Shown here one piece after another: positions 27,972-37,306 of a DNA stretch of 64,000 nucleotides. Made by a program: the position numbers and the translations under genes. The notes beneath the pieces were generated by a model, which was not told the origin of the DNA, searched no databases, and saw only the letters and a list, made by a program, of their open reading frames with translations. Source of the stretch: Kordiimonas gwangyangensis DSM 19435 = JCM 12864 (GTDB lineage Bacteria; Pseudomonadota; Alphaproteobacteria; Sphingomonadales; Kordiimonadaceae). Each line of letters begins with the position of its first letter. The stretch's first letter is position 1. Location of the stretch: the NCBI RefSeq assembly GCF_000375545.1, contig NZ_AQXF01000001.1, positions 1-64,000 on the forward strand, given 5' to 3'.

Positions 27972-28109
27972 GAGCCTTCTGCCTTTTTACACCCAAAATT
28001 CTATCGTGTGCATGCTCGCGCGCTTCTGCACGCAGCCGGTACAACTGTCACCCAGTGCATATACTACCATATATTGCCATTGTGGCAGAAGTGGGAAATT
28101 GAGGCGGCC

Positions 28110-28859
28110 TCAGGCACCCGCCACATTCGCGAGGGGGTCGGGCCTGCGGAACTGTTCCTCGATCTTGCAATCAAGCTCCACCTCGACGCTCGCCTCGGCG
28201 ACTAGGGCGATCATCAGCTGGTGTTCGGGCACAAAGTTGAAATAGATCATCGCATTTTCCCGCCCTGCCGGTGTGGGCGCGGCGAGCTTGGGCGGGCGCG
28301 CGGTGAGGTCCACCCTGATGTTGCGCAGATACGGCATCAGCTTGCCGTCTTCCATTTTCACAAAGGCCTCACGAATAGACCACAGCGTGAAAAAGAGCAT
28401 GCGGCCAATCTCGTCCGACATGGCGCTCAAGAGCGCCCAGTCTTCCACCGGGAAGCGGCGTTCGGCCACACGGCGCCAGTCCACGCTCGGGTCAATCTGC
28501 TGGATATCGATACCGATGGCTGAAGTCTCGGAGACCACAACGGCCGCAATGCCTGCTTCCGCGGCACCTGTGTGCGAGACAGAGAAGAAAGGCGGCTCGT
28601 CATCCTCGAACCCCTCAATGCGCACGCGGCCCGCGCCTTCCTGCACAAGCGGCACGGCAGGGGCCAGCAGGCCCATATACTCACCCAGCTTGTAGCGCAG
28701 CATCTGGCGTGCGGTCACAAACGACGGGCGCGCGCCTTCATGCATGCCCGCCAAGCGCTCATGCTCAGCAGCCGAGAGCACATCCTGACCGCCGAGCGCC
28801 ATGTCTGCCGCCCGTATGGTAAGGGTTACCTTTTCCGGCTTGTTGCCAGTCTCTGCCAC
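28110..28859 (-). CDS. 4'-phosphopantetheinyl transferase, Sfp type
   Basis: 249 aa from a GTG at 28857-28859; a TTG at 28922 or ATG at 28802 are alternatives. Core motifs are FFSVSHTG, AIGIDIQQID and, about 45 residues later, LWSIREAFVKMEDGK, the magnesium-binding WxxREAxxK of the Sfp/HetI/EntD superfamily. The enzyme moves phosphopantetheine from CoA to a carrier-protein serine. No carrier protein or NRPS/PKS is in the window, so its partner lies elsewhere. The last 20 residues are not conserved. Confidence 0.85.
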   Translation of the reverse strand: MAETGNKPEKVTLTIRAADMALGGQDVLSAAEHERLAGMHEGARPSFVTARQMLRYKLGEYMGLLAPAVPLVQEGAGRVRIEGFEDDEPPFFSVSHTGAAEAGIAAVVVSETSAIGIDIQQIDPSVDWRRVAERRFPVEDWALLSAMSDEIGRMLFFTLWSIREAFVKMEDGKLMPYLRNIRVDLTARPPKLAAPTPAGRENAMIYFNFVPEHQLMIALVAEASVEVELDCKIEEQFRRPDPLANVAGA

Positions 28860-28966
28860 TATTATCGCCCGAACCTGCTGCCTGTTTCGCTGATTCTGCC
28901 ATATATATGAGGCACTTGCCAAGGATCAAGCGCAAAGGGCAGACATCAAGCCTGCCCTTCGCGATC

Positions 28967-30955
28967 TTAAAAGACGTAATTGATGCTCGCGAGGTCACCG
29001 ACCGTGAGCCCGACAAGGAACAAACTGTCACCACCGCCAGTGTTGATCAGCACACCCGTTTCACCGTGCACGGTTATCTCTGTTGCGGCGGCCTGCACAT
29101 CTGCTGCACTGGTGAAATCTGTCCACGTCCACGTGAGATCTAGGATGTCGTCATCGGCACTCAAGTCGCTGATCACATCATCACCGTGACTGTCGTAGAA
29201 GGTGAAACGGTCAACGCCGTCACCACCGATGAGCGTGTCGTTACCGCTGCCACCAAAGATGCTGTCATTGCCAGTACCGCCGACAAGCCTGTCATCGCCT
29301 GCATCACCGGCGAGGGTATCATTCCCTGTGCCGCCATAGAGGATATCATTGCCGTCGCCACCTTCGGCCCGATCATTGTCATCCCCGCCGTATAGCGTAT
29401 CGTTGCCACTGTCGCCCATCAGGCTGTCATTGCCTGTGCCGCCGAAGATATTGTCGGCGCCTTCGCCGCCATCGAGTGTATCGGCCGAGACACCGGCAGC
29501 ACCTTTGCCGCCATAGATGATATCGTTACCGCCAAAGCCATAGATCTCGTCGCGGCCAGTTCCACCACCAAGCGTATCCCGCGCACCGCCACCATAGACA
29601 TCATCATTGCCATCACCGGCCCAGATCACATCTTTGCCGTCGGCGGCGCTGGTAACGAGTTCCCACTTATCGACAGCAGCGTTATTCCGGTCATACCATG
29701 TTGCACCAACGATGGTATCGTCGCCCGCCCCGCCATATATGGTGTCCGCGCCGTAGGCATCTACGTTGCGCGATGAAAATTCGCGAAGAATGGCGTATAT
29801 GCTATCCATACCGACGAAAACACTGCCTTCTGCGGTACCGTCACCCACGAGGACATCATTGCCATCACCGCCGCCAATTATATCATCACCGCCCCCGCCA
29901 CGGACAGCGTCATTGCCGTCCCCAGCTGCAAAGATGGTATCATTCCCATCGCCGCCTTCTGCAACATCGCTACCGTTGCCCATTGTGATGAAGTCGTTGC
30001 CGTCAAGGCCCAACAGGCTGTCATACCCGTCGCCGCCTACAAGTTTGTCGTCGCCAGCACCCGCAAATACCACATCGCTGCCTGATGTCCCTGTGAACGT
30101 ATCGCGGCCGGAGGTGCCGTAAAAGTCCGTCCCTCCGTTGAAATTGAGCGCAGTCCTTTCGGCGGGCATTTCGACGATGCGGTAGGTCGCATGCCCGACA
30201 AGAACGGTTTCGAAACTATGTCCCTCTCCCCCAATCGTGACCGTTGCACTTTCACGAGTGGCAACATCTATGATTGTCAGGAGGGTATTACCGTCCACTA
30301 TGGTGCTTTCCAGCTCCAGACCCTCGTACATCCCGCCGCCGCGGAAATAGATATAATCCCTGATGCCGAAATTGAGGTAGACATCCCCATCTGCCTGCCT
30401 GAGGTTTTGCGCCCACAGGCAATCGCTATCATTGTCCACACCGAGGTCTACAGTTTCTTCGGTGCGCCGATCCCCGACATATGCCAAATCGGCACCTGGC
30501 CCAAGGCCATATTCGACCGGCCCACCATAGAGTCCGTTATACCCTACACTGTCATTTCCTGGACCTGCGATGACAACAACGCCCTCGGCAACGTCCTCGA
30601 GCCAAATTCGATCATTCCCTGCGCCCCCGATGAGGGTGTCCTGCCCATAACCACCAGTCAAACGGTCATCGCCGTCGCCACCATCCAGATAGTCACCGCC
30701 GTCCGATGCTCCCCCACCGTTGGCGCTCATGCTATCGTTGCCCGCACCGCCATAAAGCGTATCCGGCGATGCACCGCCATTGAGACGATCGTCACCTTCG
30801 TCGCCGTAAAGTATGTCGGAACCCTCATCGCCCGAGAGGGTGTCGGCCCCGGCACCACCCTGCAATGTATCGTTGCCTGCGTCGCCTGAGATTGAATCAG
30901 CTGTATCTGCGCCCTGAAGGAGGTCATCCCCGTCGGTGCCTGTGATGGTCGCCAT
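28967..30955 (-). CDS. RTX calcium-binding repeat protein, 662 aa
   Basis: Starts at once with ITGTDGDDLLQG-type repeats (about residues 3-135). A repeat-free segment with beta-strand character follows (about 135-285), then a second repeat block (285-600) and the tail GDSLFLVGLTVGDLASINYVF-like end. The second block and tail closely match the serralysin-type protein upstream (31097-33349), including IWAG..G.D.VYGGGARDTLGGG. No signal peptide; type I secretion is expected. The leftward promoter should lie in 30956-31043; GGGGG precedes ATG. No catalytic domain was recognised. Confidence 0.9.
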   Translation of the reverse strand: MATITGTDGDDLLQGADTADSISGDAGNDTLQGGAGADTLSGDEGSDILYGDEGDDRLNGGASPDTLYGGAGNDSMSANGGGASDGGDYLDGGDGDDRLTGGYGQDTLIGGAGNDRIWLEDVAEGVVVIAGPGNDSVGYNGLYGGPVEYGLGPGADLAYVGDRRTEETVDLGVDNDSDCLWAQNLRQADGDVYLNFGIRDYIYFRGGGMYEGLELESTIVDGNTLLTIIDVATRESATVTIGGEGHSFETVLVGHATYRIVEMPAERTALNFNGGTDFYGTSGRDTFTGTSGSDVVFAGAGDDKLVGGDGYDSLLGLDGNDFITMGNGSDVAEGGDGNDTIFAAGDGNDAVRGGGGDDIIGGGDGNDVLVGDGTAEGSVFVGMDSIYAILREFSSRNVDAYGADTIYGGAGDDTIVGATWYDRNNAAVDKWELVTSAADGKDVIWAGDGNDDVYGGGARDTLGGGTGRDEIYGFGGNDIIYGGKGAAGVSADTLDGGEGADNIFGGTGNDSLMGDSGNDTLYGGDDNDRAEGGDGNDILYGGTGNDTLAGDAGDDRLVGGTGNDSIFGGSGNDTLIGGDGVDRFTFYDSHGDDVISDLSADDDILDLTWTWTDFTSAADVQAAATEITVHGETGVLINTGGGDSLFLVGLTVGDLASINYVF

Positions 30956-31043
30956 AAATCCCCCAATCGGATGTAGATATAAAGTTGATACCCGTCATAG
31001 CGCCATGGTTGCATGCCTTCAAGCCTGGATGCGTGTCACATAT

Positions 31044-31076
31044 AAAAACGCCCCGCCGGGTAGGCGAGGCGTTTTG
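31044..31076 (-). terminator. Rho-independent terminator after the serralysin-like gene
   Basis: AAAACGCC pairs with GGCGTTTT, with an inner CGCC/GGCG helix; on the minus strand a T run follows. It begins about 20 bp after the stop of the 31097-33349 gene. Confidence 0.85.
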
Positions 31077-31096
31077 GGTTTCGCATTTGACGCGCG

Positions 31097-33349
31097 TCAG
31101 AAGACGTAATCGATGCTCGCGAGGCCGTTCACGGTGAAGCCGATGAGGAATACGCTGTCACCGCCGCCGGTGTTGATGAGCACGCCGTCAACACCGTCAA
31201 CTGTGGTGGCGCTTGCGGCGGCTTGCACGTCAGCAGCGCTGGTGAAATCCGTCACGGTGTTCGCGAGCACGAGGATATCCTCGCTCGAGGTAAAGTCGTT
31301 GATGATGTCGTCACCATGGCCTGCGCCGAAGGCGAAACGGTCTGTGCCAGCACCACCCGAAAGCACATCATCGCCCGAGCCACCAAAAATCTGGTCATTG
31401 CCAGCACCGCCCGAGATGATGTCGTTATCATCACCGCCATAAAGCGTGTCGTTGCCGGCATCACCCACGAGGCTGTCGTCACCCGCACCGCCATAGACCG
31501 CGTCATTGCCCGCGCCGCCGTCCAGCGTATCGGCTGACTGGCTGGCCGAACCGGTACCGCCATAGATGACATCATTGCCGCCAAAGGCGTGGATTTCGTC
31601 ACCGCCGACACCGCCACCAAGCGTGTCGCGTGCGCCGCCGCCATAAACCTCATCCGCGCCCGTACCAGCCCAGATGACATTGCCGCCGTCCGCACCGCTC
31701 GTAACAACTTCTGACTTGGCGACAATACGGTCGCCGTTGTCGTTCCATGATGCACCCACGATGGTGTCATCACCGCTGCCGCCATAAAGCGTATCAGACC
31801 CGACTTCACCAACCGTGTTTGAGCCGAAAATTGTGGCCGTGGTGCCGTCACCGATGATCAGGTCGTTACCGTCGGCACCACCAATCACATCATTGCCGCC
31901 GTCACCGCGCACAGTGTCGTCACCGTCGCCGCCAGCGAACATGCTGTCGTTGCCGTCACCGCCTGAGACAATGTCATCTCCGCCACCACCCGTCAGGCGG
32001 TTATCGGCATCATTGCCGATCAGCCGGTCATTGCCTGCGCCGCCAATGGCGTTCTCAATCGTGATCTCCGGCGGGGTGAAGACTGTATCTGACTTGAAGA
32101 AGTTGCGCGTGTCGGTATAGAGCGTGATGGTGGAGCCGACATCCGACCATGTGCCGGGCGTAAGGTCGAGCGTGACACCGCTGCTGACAGCGCTGGCGTC
32201 ATAAGTATCCGTGCCGCCCGTATCCCAAATGGTTTCAAAATACGGCTTGGCTGCGGTGAAGGTATAGACGGTGTTGCCCGCCTCCTTCTCGATCGCGCCA
32301 TAGAGATACTGCAGCGCGAGGATGTCGTAATACATGTACGTTGTGGGATAGTAGGACGCGCCCAGCACATCCGGGTTCCCGCCAATCGTATTGTAGGACA
32401 TCACCGTATAGTCGAGGCCGTCATACTCAGACGGCATGATAACGCCCGAGCCATCCTCATCGAACGGGTGCTTGAGGCCCATGGCGTGGCCAAGCTCGTG
32501 AATAACCACAAGGTGGAAATAGGAACCATAACCACCTGAGTCGAGATTTTCGCTCAAGAGCCAGATATCACCTGACTTTGCCGTGGCTGAGGGTGTGTAT
32601 GCCCACGCTGCCGCATCGTCGTCCGACAGGCCCGTCCAGGCGATGCGGATGGTACCCGCCGCGTTGCCGGTCTCCTGCACTTCGTCGAAGGTGACCGCCG
32701 CGAAACTTTCAATCTCCGACAGCGCATCGCGGAACAGCAATTCCTGGTTTGCGGTCAGATAGGAAATACCGTTCCATGGTTCGCCGTCACCGCCGTCGGC
32801 GCCGTAGCCCACATTGTCCGCGGTCGACCAGCTGCTGCCGGAACCCGGTATGCTGAAGGTGACATGGGTGGTCGCGGCCCCCTCCACATTCTGGTAGCGG
32901 AACAGGTCAAGAAGCGCGTCCACTTCCGTTACGCCCGTAACGTCCACATTATCCACCACCGGGGCGGAGGTCACTGTGGGCGCATCGGCGCTATATTCGG
33001 AAAGTGTCATGGTGTAGGTGCCGGTCTCGGTCTCCCACGCACCAGCAGAGACATAATAGGTGCCGCTTGTGCTGGGTGTGAACACCAGTTGGCTGTTACG
33101 GTTGCCCGCGCCGTCATCATCGCTGCGGCCAAGGGATGTGCCGTTTGCACTATAAAGACCCTTGATGAAGGGATCGACAAGCGTACCCTGCCCGACCGTT
33201 GAGCCCAGCATCTGGATGGAATAGGTCACCCCCGCCTGCAGGGTTACCGCCACCCAGTCCTCATCCCCGACGGTTTCAATCTCGCCAGAATAGGATCCAC
33301 CAAAAGACAGCGTCGCTGTCGTGTTCGTATTGTTCGGAATATCTACCAC
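31097..33349 (-). CDS. Serralysin-type (M10) secreted zinc metalloprotease with RTX repeats
   Basis: 750 aa. The N-terminus (about 10-115) is a PPC-type beta-sandwich (VTYSIQMLGS, SGTYYVSAGA). The protease domain (about 150-340) has the zinc site HELGHAMGLKH (from about residue 284) and the Met-turn YTVMSYNT. The M10 C-terminal segment follows, then RTX repeats (about 430-690) and a type I secretion tail ending in SIDYVF. The start is GTG with GAGGAAG upstream. Serralysins normally have the protease domain first; here the PPC domain precedes it. Probably an extracellular, calcium-dependent protease. No protease inhibitor or T1SS gene is adjacent. Confidence 0.93.
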   Translation of the reverse strand: MVDIPNNTNTTATLSFGGSYSGEIETVGDEDWVAVTLQAGVTYSIQMLGSTVGQGTLVDPFIKGLYSANGTSLGRSDDDGAGNRNSQLVFTPSTSGTYYVSAGAWETETGTYTMTLSEYSADAPTVTSAPVVDNVDVTGVTEVDALLDLFRYQNVEGAATTHVTFSIPGSGSSWSTADNVGYGADGGDGEPWNGISYLTANQELLFRDALSEIESFAAVTFDEVQETGNAAGTIRIAWTGLSDDDAAAWAYTPSATAKSGDIWLLSENLDSGGYGSYFHLVVIHELGHAMGLKHPFDEDGSGVIMPSEYDGLDYTVMSYNTIGGNPDVLGASYYPTTYMYYDILALQYLYGAIEKEAGNTVYTFTAAKPYFETIWDTGGTDTYDASAVSSGVTLDLTPGTWSDVGSTITLYTDTRNFFKSDTVFTPPEITIENAIGGAGNDRLIGNDADNRLTGGGGDDIVSGGDGNDSMFAGGDGDDTVRGDGGNDVIGGADGNDLIIGDGTTATIFGSNTVGEVGSDTLYGGSGDDTIVGASWNDNGDRIVAKSEVVTSGADGGNVIWAGTGADEVYGGGARDTLGGGVGGDEIHAFGGNDVIYGGTGSASQSADTLDGGAGNDAVYGGAGDDSLVGDAGNDTLYGGDDNDIISGGAGNDQIFGGSGDDVLSGGAGTDRFAFGAGHGDDIINDFTSSEDILVLANTVTDFTSAADVQAAASATTVDGVDGVLINTGGGDSVFLIGFTVNGLASIDYVF

Positions 33350-33510
33350 GTTACTTCCTCAAATCCGACGCAACAGCCCCCGCGTTGCCACCACCAATTA
33401 ACCACCTATAAGGCAATTTATCCAATCCCCAAACTAATCGCTAACGGGTTTATATTTTGTTGCCAAGTGCGACAAAATTTAGGTCATTGCCACCGCCCAC
33501 CACAGGGCAC

Positions 33511-33540
33511 AAAAAAAGCGCCGCCCAGGCGGGCGGCGTC
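33511..33540 (-). terminator. Rho-independent terminator after the aromatic-rich RTX gene
   Basis: CGCCGCCC / GGGCGGCG 8-bp perfect stem with a four-base loop, followed on the minus strand by seven T. It lies about 50 bp after the stop of the 33589-34713 gene. Confidence 0.9.
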
Positions 33541-33588
33541 AGTTGCTCTTAAGGGGGATGACCAAGCCTCACCGGACTTGGTGACGTA

Positions 33589-34713
33589 TCAGAACGTCAC
33601 GTCCATGCCATAGAGGTCATCCCAGGTTATGCCGGTGAGGAAAATGCTGTCTGTTGCTGTGGTTTCAATCATCAGACCGAAAGTGCCGTCTACCACTGCC
33701 TCATAGGAATAGTAGGCGAGGTCGTCCCAGTCCTGAATGTCATTGAAGCCGTCAAGGATCAGGCGGTCATCCCAGATATCGAAGTCCTCGATAAAGTCGA
33801 AGCCATGCCCTTCCTGGAAGATGAAATAGTCTTCGCCAGAGCCACCATAGAGGATGTCATCCCCCGCACCGCCCCAGATATCATCGTGGCCAGCGCCGCC
33901 ATAGATAATGTCATGGCCGTAGCCTTCGGCGCCATTGTCGCCCCAAAGTGTGTCGTTGCCGGTGCCGCCATAAAGGATGTCGTCATCCTCGCCACCGACG
34001 ACCGCGTCGCCTTGCGTGCCGCCATAGATGGTATCGTCACCCCAGCCGCCGTTCAGGAAGTCGGTGCCGGTGCCGCCGCCCAGCATGTCGTCGTCGTCAC
34101 CGCCGTAGATATCGTCCCAGCCGGAACCGCCCCAGATATAGTCTTCGCCATATCCGCCATCGATGGTGTCATCGCCGGAGCCGCCATAGATATCGTCCCA
34201 GCCGCCACGGCCGTAGATTTCATCATGGCCTTCGCCGCCACCGATGGTGTCGTTCACGTTGCCGCCAACCACAAGGTCGTCGCCGCTACCGGCCCAGATT
34301 TCGTTTTCCCAGTAGAAGGGGCCGACAACCGAATTATAGACACTGACATCAGCCGATACATCTTCGCCTAGGTCGTACCAGCCGTTGTCATCCACAAGGC
34401 CGTCATCCCAGCCGCCACCAAGGATGGTGTCGTTGCCCGAGCCGCCCAGCAGCAGGTCAGAGCCTTCCGCCCATGGGCCATCCGGCACAATGGCAACAAA
34501 GAAGTTGTCATCACCGTACCAGTCGATGTCGTAGTAGTAGCCGTCATCCATGCCGCCGCCGATGATGAAGTCATCACCCGCACCGCCCATCAGGGTGTCG
34601 TTGCCGCTGCCGCCCAGCAGGAAGTCGTGGCCGAAGCCTTCAGCCCGGAAGAAACTATTCTCGCCAGAGCCGTTAAAAACATAGTTACCGTCAATTAGAT
34701 TGTAGAAAGCCAT
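33589..34713 (-). CDS. Aromatic-rich RTX repeat protein, 374 aa
   Basis: A short RTX protein with an unusual repeat composition. Many GGxGxD units carry Trp, Tyr or Phe at the variable places (GGWDDGLVDDNGWYD, GGSGWDDIYGG, GGYGEDYIWGG). Repeats cover about residues 30-310. The tail (EGHGFDFIEDFDIWDDRLIL, then TDSIFLTGITW) is a type I secretion-like end related to those of the other RTX proteins. No signal peptide and no enzyme domain. Extracellular structural or carbohydrate-binding function is a guess. ATG at 34711-34713 follows GGGGG. Confidence 0.88.
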   Translation of the reverse strand: MAFYNLIDGNYVFNGSGENSFFRAEGFGHDFLLGGSGNDTLMGGAGDDFIIGGGMDDGYYYDIDWYGDDNFFVAIVPDGPWAEGSDLLLGGSGNDTILGGGWDDGLVDDNGWYDLGEDVSADVSVYNSVVGPFYWENEIWAGSGDDLVVGGNVNDTIGGGEGHDEIYGRGGWDDIYGGSGDDTIDGGYGEDYIWGGSGWDDIYGGDDDDMLGGGTGTDFLNGGWGDDTIYGGTQGDAVVGGEDDDILYGGTGNDTLWGDNGAEGYGHDIIYGGAGHDDIWGGAGDDILYGGSGEDYFIFQEGHGFDFIEDFDIWDDRLILDGFNDIQDWDDLAYYSYEAVVDGTFGLMIETTATDSIFLTGITWDDLYGMDVTF

Positions 34714-34847
34714 TTTATCCCCCGCAGATCATGTCTCGGTTTTTGTCTGTGAGGCTACATTGGCAGCACACGGCTGAACCGAAAATGAACACGATTGTAA
34801 GGAAACCGCCACAAGTGGAAATAATGCGCTTGTGGCGGAAAAGCGCG

Positions 34848-35399
34848 TCAGCGGCGGCGCATGGCCGCCCGGTCCGCGTCGGTGCCGATATATTCTTCCA
34901 CGTCAACAACCCGCTTGAGTTCATCGACCATGCGTTCAAGTTTGATGCGGTTATCCATGCCGCGGCAGCCGGTATACCAGTGAAGCGTACCCGAAAGTGC
35001 TTCTGACTTCACCTCGACCGTGATGGTGGGGTGGTCGGTCGTCGCCATCTTGCAGGCTTCGCTGCCCCGGTCATAAAAGCCCTTGAGCGTGTCGAAATCA
35101 TGGGCCTTCAAGGTTTCAATGGCGTCAAGGAATGTGCCCACGCTGCGGAAACCGAGGCTTTGCCCACTTTCCTTGGTGAACCGGTTGCCATGGAAGGTCA
35201 CCTGCCCGTCGCCGCGCAGCGTGAAATCATAGACAGGGCACGCGCCAAAACACGGACCTTCGGTGATTTTCACATATTCCATCGGGCTTGGGTCACGCGG
35301 CAGGTCACTCACGGGTGTATCGTCACCGGTGGTGCCGCCACAGGCCGCGAGGCCAAGGAAAAGGCAAGCGGCAATCGCATTTCTGGCTGCAGTGATCAT
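34848..35399 (-). CDS. DUF6438-like lipoprotein
   Basis: 183 aa from ATG at 35397-35399, which has a strong AAGGAGATGCC ribosome binding site. The lipobox LAAC follows a short hydrophobic signal (residues 1-19), so it should be lipid-anchored. The mature part has ITEGPCFGACPVYDFTLRGDG, the hallmark of DUF6438, and later Cys residues (EACK, TGCRGM) that may form disulfides. Function unknown. It stands alone between the RTX gene and a PAS gene. Confidence 0.85.
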   Translation of the reverse strand: MITAARNAIAACLFLGLAACGGTTGDDTPVSDLPRDPSPMEYVKITEGPCFGACPVYDFTLRGDGQVTFHGNRFTKESGQSLGFRSVGTFLDAIETLKAHDFDTLKGFYDRGSEACKMATTDHPTITVEVKSEALSGTLHWYTGCRGMDNRIKLERMVDELKRVVDVEEYIGTDADRAAMRRR

Positions 35400-35499
35400 G
35401 GCATCTCCTTTCCCCATAAATAACACTTTGGGGCTAGAAACCAATGAAATGATTCAGCTTTTGACCAGAATGGCTATATGCCGCTTACCCGCACCGGCG

Positions 35500-36123
35500 T
35501 CACGCAACTGCGCGCACCTCAGCTTCCGGCGTGCCGTATCCGAGGTCGACAAAATGCACAAAATACATCTCGCCGCCCACAATGGGGCTGCTATCCCCCA
35601 GCATGCCGCGCGTGTAGTTGCTGTCTTCAAAGTCCGTGGCAGACAGGAGAAGCCGCCCCTTGTCGCTTTCAACCGGCAGGTAAAGCGTTTCGTGCTTGAG
35701 TTCAACGCCTGACGCTTTGCGCAATTTGCGCCCGACGTGAATACCGCAAGGTTGGTCAAGCGCCGCCAGCGCTTTTTCGTCCGCCAGGTTCACGTCCTGC
35801 ATCAGCGCCATATTCTGGCTGCCAGCGCCAACCATGTTACGGCCCCAAAGGTGGTCGATCGCGGTGCCAGACTGCACAACCACGAGGCCGCCCGCGCCGT
35901 CTTTTCTAAGCGCCATGAAACAGGATGCCACCGCACCAAGGCGCGAAAGCGTGAAATCGCGCCGATCAGGCAGAGCATCGGGTGAGTAAAATTCTGTCCA
36001 GATGGCAGCAAGACGCGCTGCCCCTCCCCCGAGGTTCTTCTGCAACTTCAATAGCAAACTCCATACATTTTCTGAGCCGGTCTGCAGCAAGACCCCCATC
36101 CTGCGGCACCACCATGAGTGCAC
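35500..36123 (-). CDS. PAS-domain protein, paralog 1 (DLGYG family)
   Basis: 207 aa, start uncertain (GTG at 36121-36123, or ATG at 36099). The PAS-like core (about residues 60-160) has LVVVQSGTAIDHLWGRNMVG and HETLYLPVE, resembling the alphaproteobacterial PAS_5 family, which senses through an unknown ligand and has no output domain. The C-terminus HFVDLGYGTP is shared with the proteins at 43945 and 46078. A receiver-Hpt protein is encoded next to it, divergently. Function inferred only as a stand-alone sensor or adaptor. Confidence 0.75.
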   Translation of the reverse strand: MHSWWCRRMGVLLQTGSENVWSLLLKLQKNLGGGAARLAAIWTEFYSPDALPDRRDFTLSRLGAVASCFMALRKDGAGGLVVVQSGTAIDHLWGRNMVGAGSQNMALMQDVNLADEKALAALDQPCGIHVGRKLRKASGVELKHETLYLPVESDKGRLLLSATDFEDSNYTRGMLGDSSPIVGGEMYFVHFVDLGYGTPEAEVRAVA

Positions 36124-36403
36124 ATATACCGGCAGCGTCGGCGCTTATGTCATTTCTGGACCCGAGAGTCCAGCGACCGCTAAAATTTTAGGAAAACCGC
36201 GCTTATGCCATTTGACCAATGTCACGGACTGCGTGATAAAAACCATGAATAAGCACACCTGCATTAACGGAAATTTTGCATGCTGGCGCATATGACTGGG
36301 GCCAACCAAAGTGCGTGTTTATGTGCATGACAGCACATAATGCTGTCGCTATAGTTTCCGACACGCAGTGACAGAAGCCAGAAACAAGCAAGCCAGAATA
36401 GCC

Positions 36404-37306
36404 ATGCCTGAAAACACCCGAAAAGAGCCGATCCCAGCCGAAAACGCCGAGACCGAAGCAAATAACACGGTCGAAAACAGCGGCGAAGCACAGGACGTGG
36501 ATACCGTCGAGGCCGGTGGTGCACCCTCCAAATACATTCTTGTGGTTGAGGACAACCCGGTGATGAGCAGCATCATCGGGAAGCTGCTGTCGCGCTTTGA
36601 TGTGGGCTATGATTTTGCAAAAAACGGCAAGGAGGCCATCGCTGCCGCGTCGAACGCGGACTATGACCTTATCCTGATGGATATCATGATGCCGAAAATG
36701 GGTGGGGTAACGGCCACACGCGAAATCCGCAAAATTTCCGAGCACTATGAAAATGCGCCCATCATTGCGGTGACCGCGCGGGTCTCTGACCGGGATGTGG
36801 AAGAATATCTGGCGGAAGGCATGTCAGGCGTCATCAAGAAGCCGATCAACAAGGTGAACCTGTCGGGCGTGCTGCTTGAATTCCTCGACCTTGGTGAGGA
36901 AACCGGCGACACCGGGGCTGAGACTGCGTCGGACATTTATGACGAAGATGACCTTGATGCCCTCAACTGGGAGACCTTCAACGAATACCGCGCCCTTCTG
37001 GGCGACAAATTCGCGGGTTTCCTGAAGGACTATCTGACCGCAGGCCCCGACATGCTGGCCGAGATTTCAAGCGTGGTGATGGAGGATGACGCCTCCCAGA
37101 TCCAGTTCCTTGCCCACAAGCTCAAATCCACCGCACAGGTGTTTGGTGCCGACAGCGTGGCCGACCTCGCGGCCCGGCTTGAGATCATGGGCAAACACGG
37201 TGACACCCTTCAAGCGCCCGCTGTTTTCAACGAACTGCACATCGCCTATGAGCGCACACAGCGCGTGCTGCGCAAAAAATATGTAATCATGCAGAATATG
37301 GGCTAA
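36404..37306 (+). CDS. Response-regulator receiver fused to a histidine phosphotransfer (Hpt) domain
   Basis: 300 aa from ATG at 36404; GTG at 36368 is possible. An acidic low-complexity leader (1-42) precedes a receiver domain (about 43-160) with VVEDN acidic residues, phospho-acceptor Asp93 in LILMDIMMPKMGG and the KKP lysine near 145-146. A C-terminal Hpt domain (about 190-290) has AHKLKSTAQVFGA with His238 as phospho-acceptor. This REC-Hpt order is part of a phosphorelay lacking its kinase and output. No histidine kinase is nearby. The stop overlaps the convergent gene by 4 bp. Confidence 0.9.
   Translation: MPENTRKEPIPAENAETEANNTVENSGEAQDVDTVEAGGAPSKYILVVEDNPVMSSIIGKLLSRFDVGYDFAKNGKEAIAAASNADYDLILMDIMMPKMGGVTATREIRKISEHYENAPIIAVTARVSDRDVEEYLAEGMSGVIKKPINKVNLSGVLLEFLDLGEETGDTGAETASDIYDEDDLDALNWETFNEYRALLGDKFAGFLKDYLTAGPDMLAEISSVVMEDDASQIQFLAHKLKSTAQVFGADSVADLAARLEIMGKHGDTLQAPAVFNELHIAYERTQRVLRKKYVIMQNMG

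Noticed and set aside
28973-31014. Plus-strand frames opposite the RTX gene at 28967
   Set aside because: Same artefact as above: stops are avoided by the repeat codons. Low-complexity products.
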